A stretch of 64,000 nucleotides of DNA, from contig NZ_JACHOS010000014.1 of the NCBI RefSeq assembly GCF_014199985.1, positions 62,001-126,000 of the forward strand. The letters run 5' to 3'. Source of the DNA: Methylorubrum rhodesianum. Its GTDB lineage: Bacteria; Pseudomonadota; Alphaproteobacteria; Rhizobiales; Beijerinckiaceae. This document shows, one piece after another, positions 61,802-64,000 of the stretch. A program made the position numbers and the translations under genes. The notes under the pieces are model-generated. The model did not search any database. It was not told the DNA's origin and saw only the letters and a list, made by a program, of their open reading frames with translations. The first letter of the stretch is position 1. Each line of letters opens with the position of its first letter.

Positions 61802-62710
61802 TGCTTGATCCCTCCCAGATCGAGGTGATGACATTTTTGAAGACGTGCCTGACCACCTCGAATTCGGCACGACTCTAATTGGGACGTGCAAACAGGATTG
61901 ACGCCAGCCGAGCGGCGCCATTCAGACCGTCTCTCCCAAGAAGCAGGATGCCGGTGCGGCCGAAAAGACCGTTCAGCGAAATAAGAGATAATTACAATTT
62001 GGGCTCAGCGAAAGCCGACAAACGCTGCCTTTCGCTGAAATTCGCGCGTTTTACCCTTCGATAGACTTGAAAAATCTCGATGTGCTTGCTGCGCAACATG
62101 CCAAAATCTCCCGGCATCCCCAGGATTTCTTGGCAAGTCATCCGGCAAAGGTCGATTTTCGATGAAAAGCGCTCGACAGAACGGTGCGTGGCGGTCGAAG
62201 AGGCGTCGGTCCGGCACGGATCGACCTCTGCTTCCCGACGATCTCTGATGCGGGACTGCTCTGTTTCTGCCGCCGACTTGGCCCCACCCGACGGCCGCGC
62301 CCTGCCAAACTCCACGCCGACAAGGCCTGGCGCGCTTAGCTACGTCGACAGGAGCGCCGGGCGGGCGGGATCGTGCCACGCATCGCCCGCGAGGGCATCG
62401 AGAGCCGTGAGAGACTTGGGCATGCCCGCTTGGGCGGTTGAACGGACCGGCGCTTGGTTCAACCACGTCCGCCCTCTGCCCGTCCGCTACGGGCGACGGG
62501 CCGACATCGACGAGGCTTTCACCAGCCTCATCACCCTCAACCCGATCAGCCGGTTCCGTTCGGCACTCTCAGCCCGAGACCGGCCGTCGGCCCGTCTCAC
62601 GATCGGACGGCAACCCCTGCCATAGATGCATCCCATAGCAGGTGCTGACAGCGGGCACGATGGCCCGCTGGGACGGTCGCGCTCACCCGCGACACTTCGT
62701 TCCCGCGTTC
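61802..62710. other. 900-bp gap, AT-richer in its left half
   Basis: Promoter regions for the Hint gene must lie near 61802-61900. 61960-62170 is distinctly AT-rich with no coding pattern. Frames at 62080-62648 are Arg/Ser/Pro-rich and unconvincing. No RNA or repeat is identified. Confidence 0.4.
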
Positions 62711-64000
62711 TCAGAACTTGCGGACGAGCGGCTCTACAGGCGCGGGCACGACATCGGCGTCGAAGACGTAGCGGACGCCGCCGTAGATCGAGAGCGGCTG
62801 CGCCAGGGTCGTGGTGCGCGGGTCGTTGACCGGGTAGCGTCCGGCGACCAGACCGGGCTCGAAGAAGGTGCCGAAGGTCGTGTACCGGTTGTTGGTCAAG
62901 TTGGTAATCAGACCAAACACTTCGAGGTTCTTGTTGACCTGATAGCTCGTGTTCAGGTTGAGCACGTAATAGGCCGGAAGCTTCCGGTTCAAGTTCGAGT
63001 CGTCGCCGCGGTAGAAGGACGAGGAGAAGGCCTGGACGTTCAGCCCGAGACGCCAGCCCGGCAGGAGCAGGTAGTCGAAGCCGGCCTTGATCTGATGCTC
63101 GGGCACCAGCGGTACCTTCTTGCCCGGCGTGACGAAGATCGCGCCATCGTCGGAGAGCGGGTTGTTGGGCGAGGACAGGGTGCCGTTGAACCGGTAGGTG
63201 GCGTCGATCAAAGCATAGTTCGCGTAGAGCGAGAGATCACCGCGCGTGTACTCCGCCGCGACCTCGATCCCCTGTCGCCGCGTCGCCGGAACGTTGACGT
63301 AGTAGCCGCGGGCCGCGTTGCCGGGCGTGGCCAGTTGGATGATGTCGTTGCTCAGGTCGGAGCGGAAGGCGCCGAGCTTGTAGCTGAGCAGGCCGTCTTC
63401 GTAGAAATTCGGCACCAGGCCGCGAAATCCCACCTCGTAGGTCTGCGCGGTGACCTGCTTGAGCGGCGGGTCGGCGACGAGCGAGTTCGGCAGAAGGCAG
63501 GGCCGGTCGGGATTGGCGCAGGCGAGTTCCAGCGGCGTCGGCGCCCGATTCGACTCCGAGTAGCCGCCGTAGAGCGACAGTTCGGGGGTGAAGCGGTAGG
63601 TCAGCCCCGCGACCGGATTGATCTTGGTGAAGTAGTGGGTGCCCGTCACGTCGGGCGAGAAGCCGGTCAGGTCCTGCGTGGAGATGCGGGCGAAGTTCAG
63701 CCGCGCTCCGGCGGTCAGCGAGAGCTGATCGGTGACGTCGAAGGTGTCGCTCGCGTAGAGACCCATATAAAGGTTCGAGCCGATCACTTGGCTCGGGGCG
63801 ATGCCGAGCGCCCCGGCGGTCCGGATCTGCTGCGTGCCGAGCCCCGGGATGGTTCCGTAGAAGGGATTGTTCGGGTCGGTCGTGACCGAGAGATCCGGGT
63901 TGATGACGCCGAGCGTGCTCGACGACTTGAAGCTGTAATCGGCGACATCGATGCTGCCGCCGACGACGAAGCTGTTGGCATGGTCGAAGACGCGGTCCCG
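62711..64000 (-). CDS. TonB-dependent outer-membrane receptor (C-terminal part, runs off the window)
   Basis: The frame is open from the right edge (RDRVFDHANSFVVGGSIDVA) to the stop at 62711, giving about 429 residues of the 22-strand barrel. Strands include YASDTFDVTDQLSLTAGARLN, NPVAGLTYRFTPELSLYGGYSES, TYEVGFRGLVPNFYEDGLLSY, RRQGIEVAAEYTRGDLSLYANY and NTSYQVNKNLEVFGLITNLTN. The chain ends in FVF-like/aromatic F (VRKF). A plug domain and signal peptide must lie outside the window. The ligand is unknown. Confidence 0.92.
   Translation of the reverse strand, partial: RDRVFDHANSFVVGGSIDVADYSFKSSSTLGVINPDLSVTTDPNNPFYGTIPGLGTQQIRTAGALGIAPSQVIGSNLYMGLYASDTFDVTDQLSLTAGARLNFARISTQDLTGFSPDVTGTHYFTKINPVAGLTYRFTPELSLYGGYSESNRAPTPLELACANPDRPCLLPNSLVADPPLKQVTAQTYEVGFRGLVPNFYEDGLLSYKLGAFRSDLSNDIIQLATPGNAARGYYVNVPATRRQGIEVAAEYTRGDLSLYANYALIDATYRFNGTLSSPNNPLSDDGAIFVTPGKKVPLVPEHQIKAGFDYLLLPGWRLGLNVQAFSSSFYRGDDSNLNRKLPAYYVLNLNTSYQVNKNLEVFGLITNLTNNRYTTFGTFFEPGLVAGRYPVNDPRTTTLAQPLSIYGGVRYVFDADVVPAPVEPLVRKF

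Noticed and set aside
62080..62648. Genes in the gap before the TonB receptor
   Set aside because: Frames are Arg/Ser/Pro-rich, overlap one another on both strands and show no family pattern.

Overview
The window is GC-rich, densely coded alphaproteobacterial DNA. Gene content (a MoxR/Mxa-like maturation operon, SorA/SorB-type sulfite dehydrogenase, paired DUF1254 proteins, IS66/IS5/IS91 elements and a MobL-ParA mobile backbone) best fits a Methylobacterium/Methylorubrum relative. This is inferred from gene content only; there is no rRNA in the window.

Layout. (1) 0.3-6.7 kb: a tight seven-gene operon of MoxR ATPase, DUF58, DUF4381-like, two von Willebrand A proteins, a TPR protein and a BatD-like protein, with no dehydrogenase next to it. 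(2) 6.8-11.9 kb: two DUF1254/DUF1214 envelope proteins, a HlyD-DUF3302 pair, a putative regulator and a small protein. The same short motif, GTWACSGTWAC, lies upstream of the MoxR operon, the HlyD-DUF3302 pair and the small gene. (3) 11.9-14.3 kb: gene-poor, decayed DNA. (4) 14.31-53.83 kb: a putative 39.5-kb genomic island. A 20-bp copy of the 3' end of tRNA-Gln(TTG) at 14310-14329 repeats the end of the intact tRNA gene at 53808-53882, and an 839-codon tyrosine recombinase lies just inside that end. (5) 54-64 kb: ordinary chromosomal genes: SDR, prfC, TerB-like protein, a sulfonate/nitrate-type ABC transporter, DUF3597, a Hint-domain protein and a partial TonB-dependent receptor.

Inside the island. 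The left part (14-25 kb) is a patchwork of a decayed IS91, a DUF5131-TcmP pair, a P-loop kinase opposite an ASCH protein, an intact IS66 with 8-bp target duplication inside a probable MITE, an IS5-family element, and a PIN-GNAT-PUA fusion paired with a second ASCH protein; these pairs look like defence or nucleic-acid-modification cargo. The middle (25.9-38.8 kb) looks like a captured mobilizable plasmid backbone: repeated motifs, a small tyrosine recombinase, a MobA/MobL relaxase with a candidate oriT, ParA plus a ribbon-helix-helix protein flanked on both sides by strictly phased 8-bp repeats (probable centromeres), and a divergent exonuclease VII module with two large-subunit-like proteins, one lacking the catalytic signatures, and a small subunit. 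The right part (39.3-50.9 kb) is a sulfite/redox-stress block: Crp/Fnr regulator, pentapeptide protein, YeiH exporter, two molybdenum sulfite oxidase-like enzymes, cytochrome c, LysR regulator, DUF305 and YVTN proteins, and two ECF sigma/anti-sigma pairs. A shared GGAATA-N15/16-CATCTC-like element precedes three of its transcription units.

The observations most worth following up are the phased octamer arrays around parA-RHH, the duplicated exonuclease VII module, the PIN-GNAT-PUA/ASCH and DUF5131-TcmP pairs, and the island boundaries.
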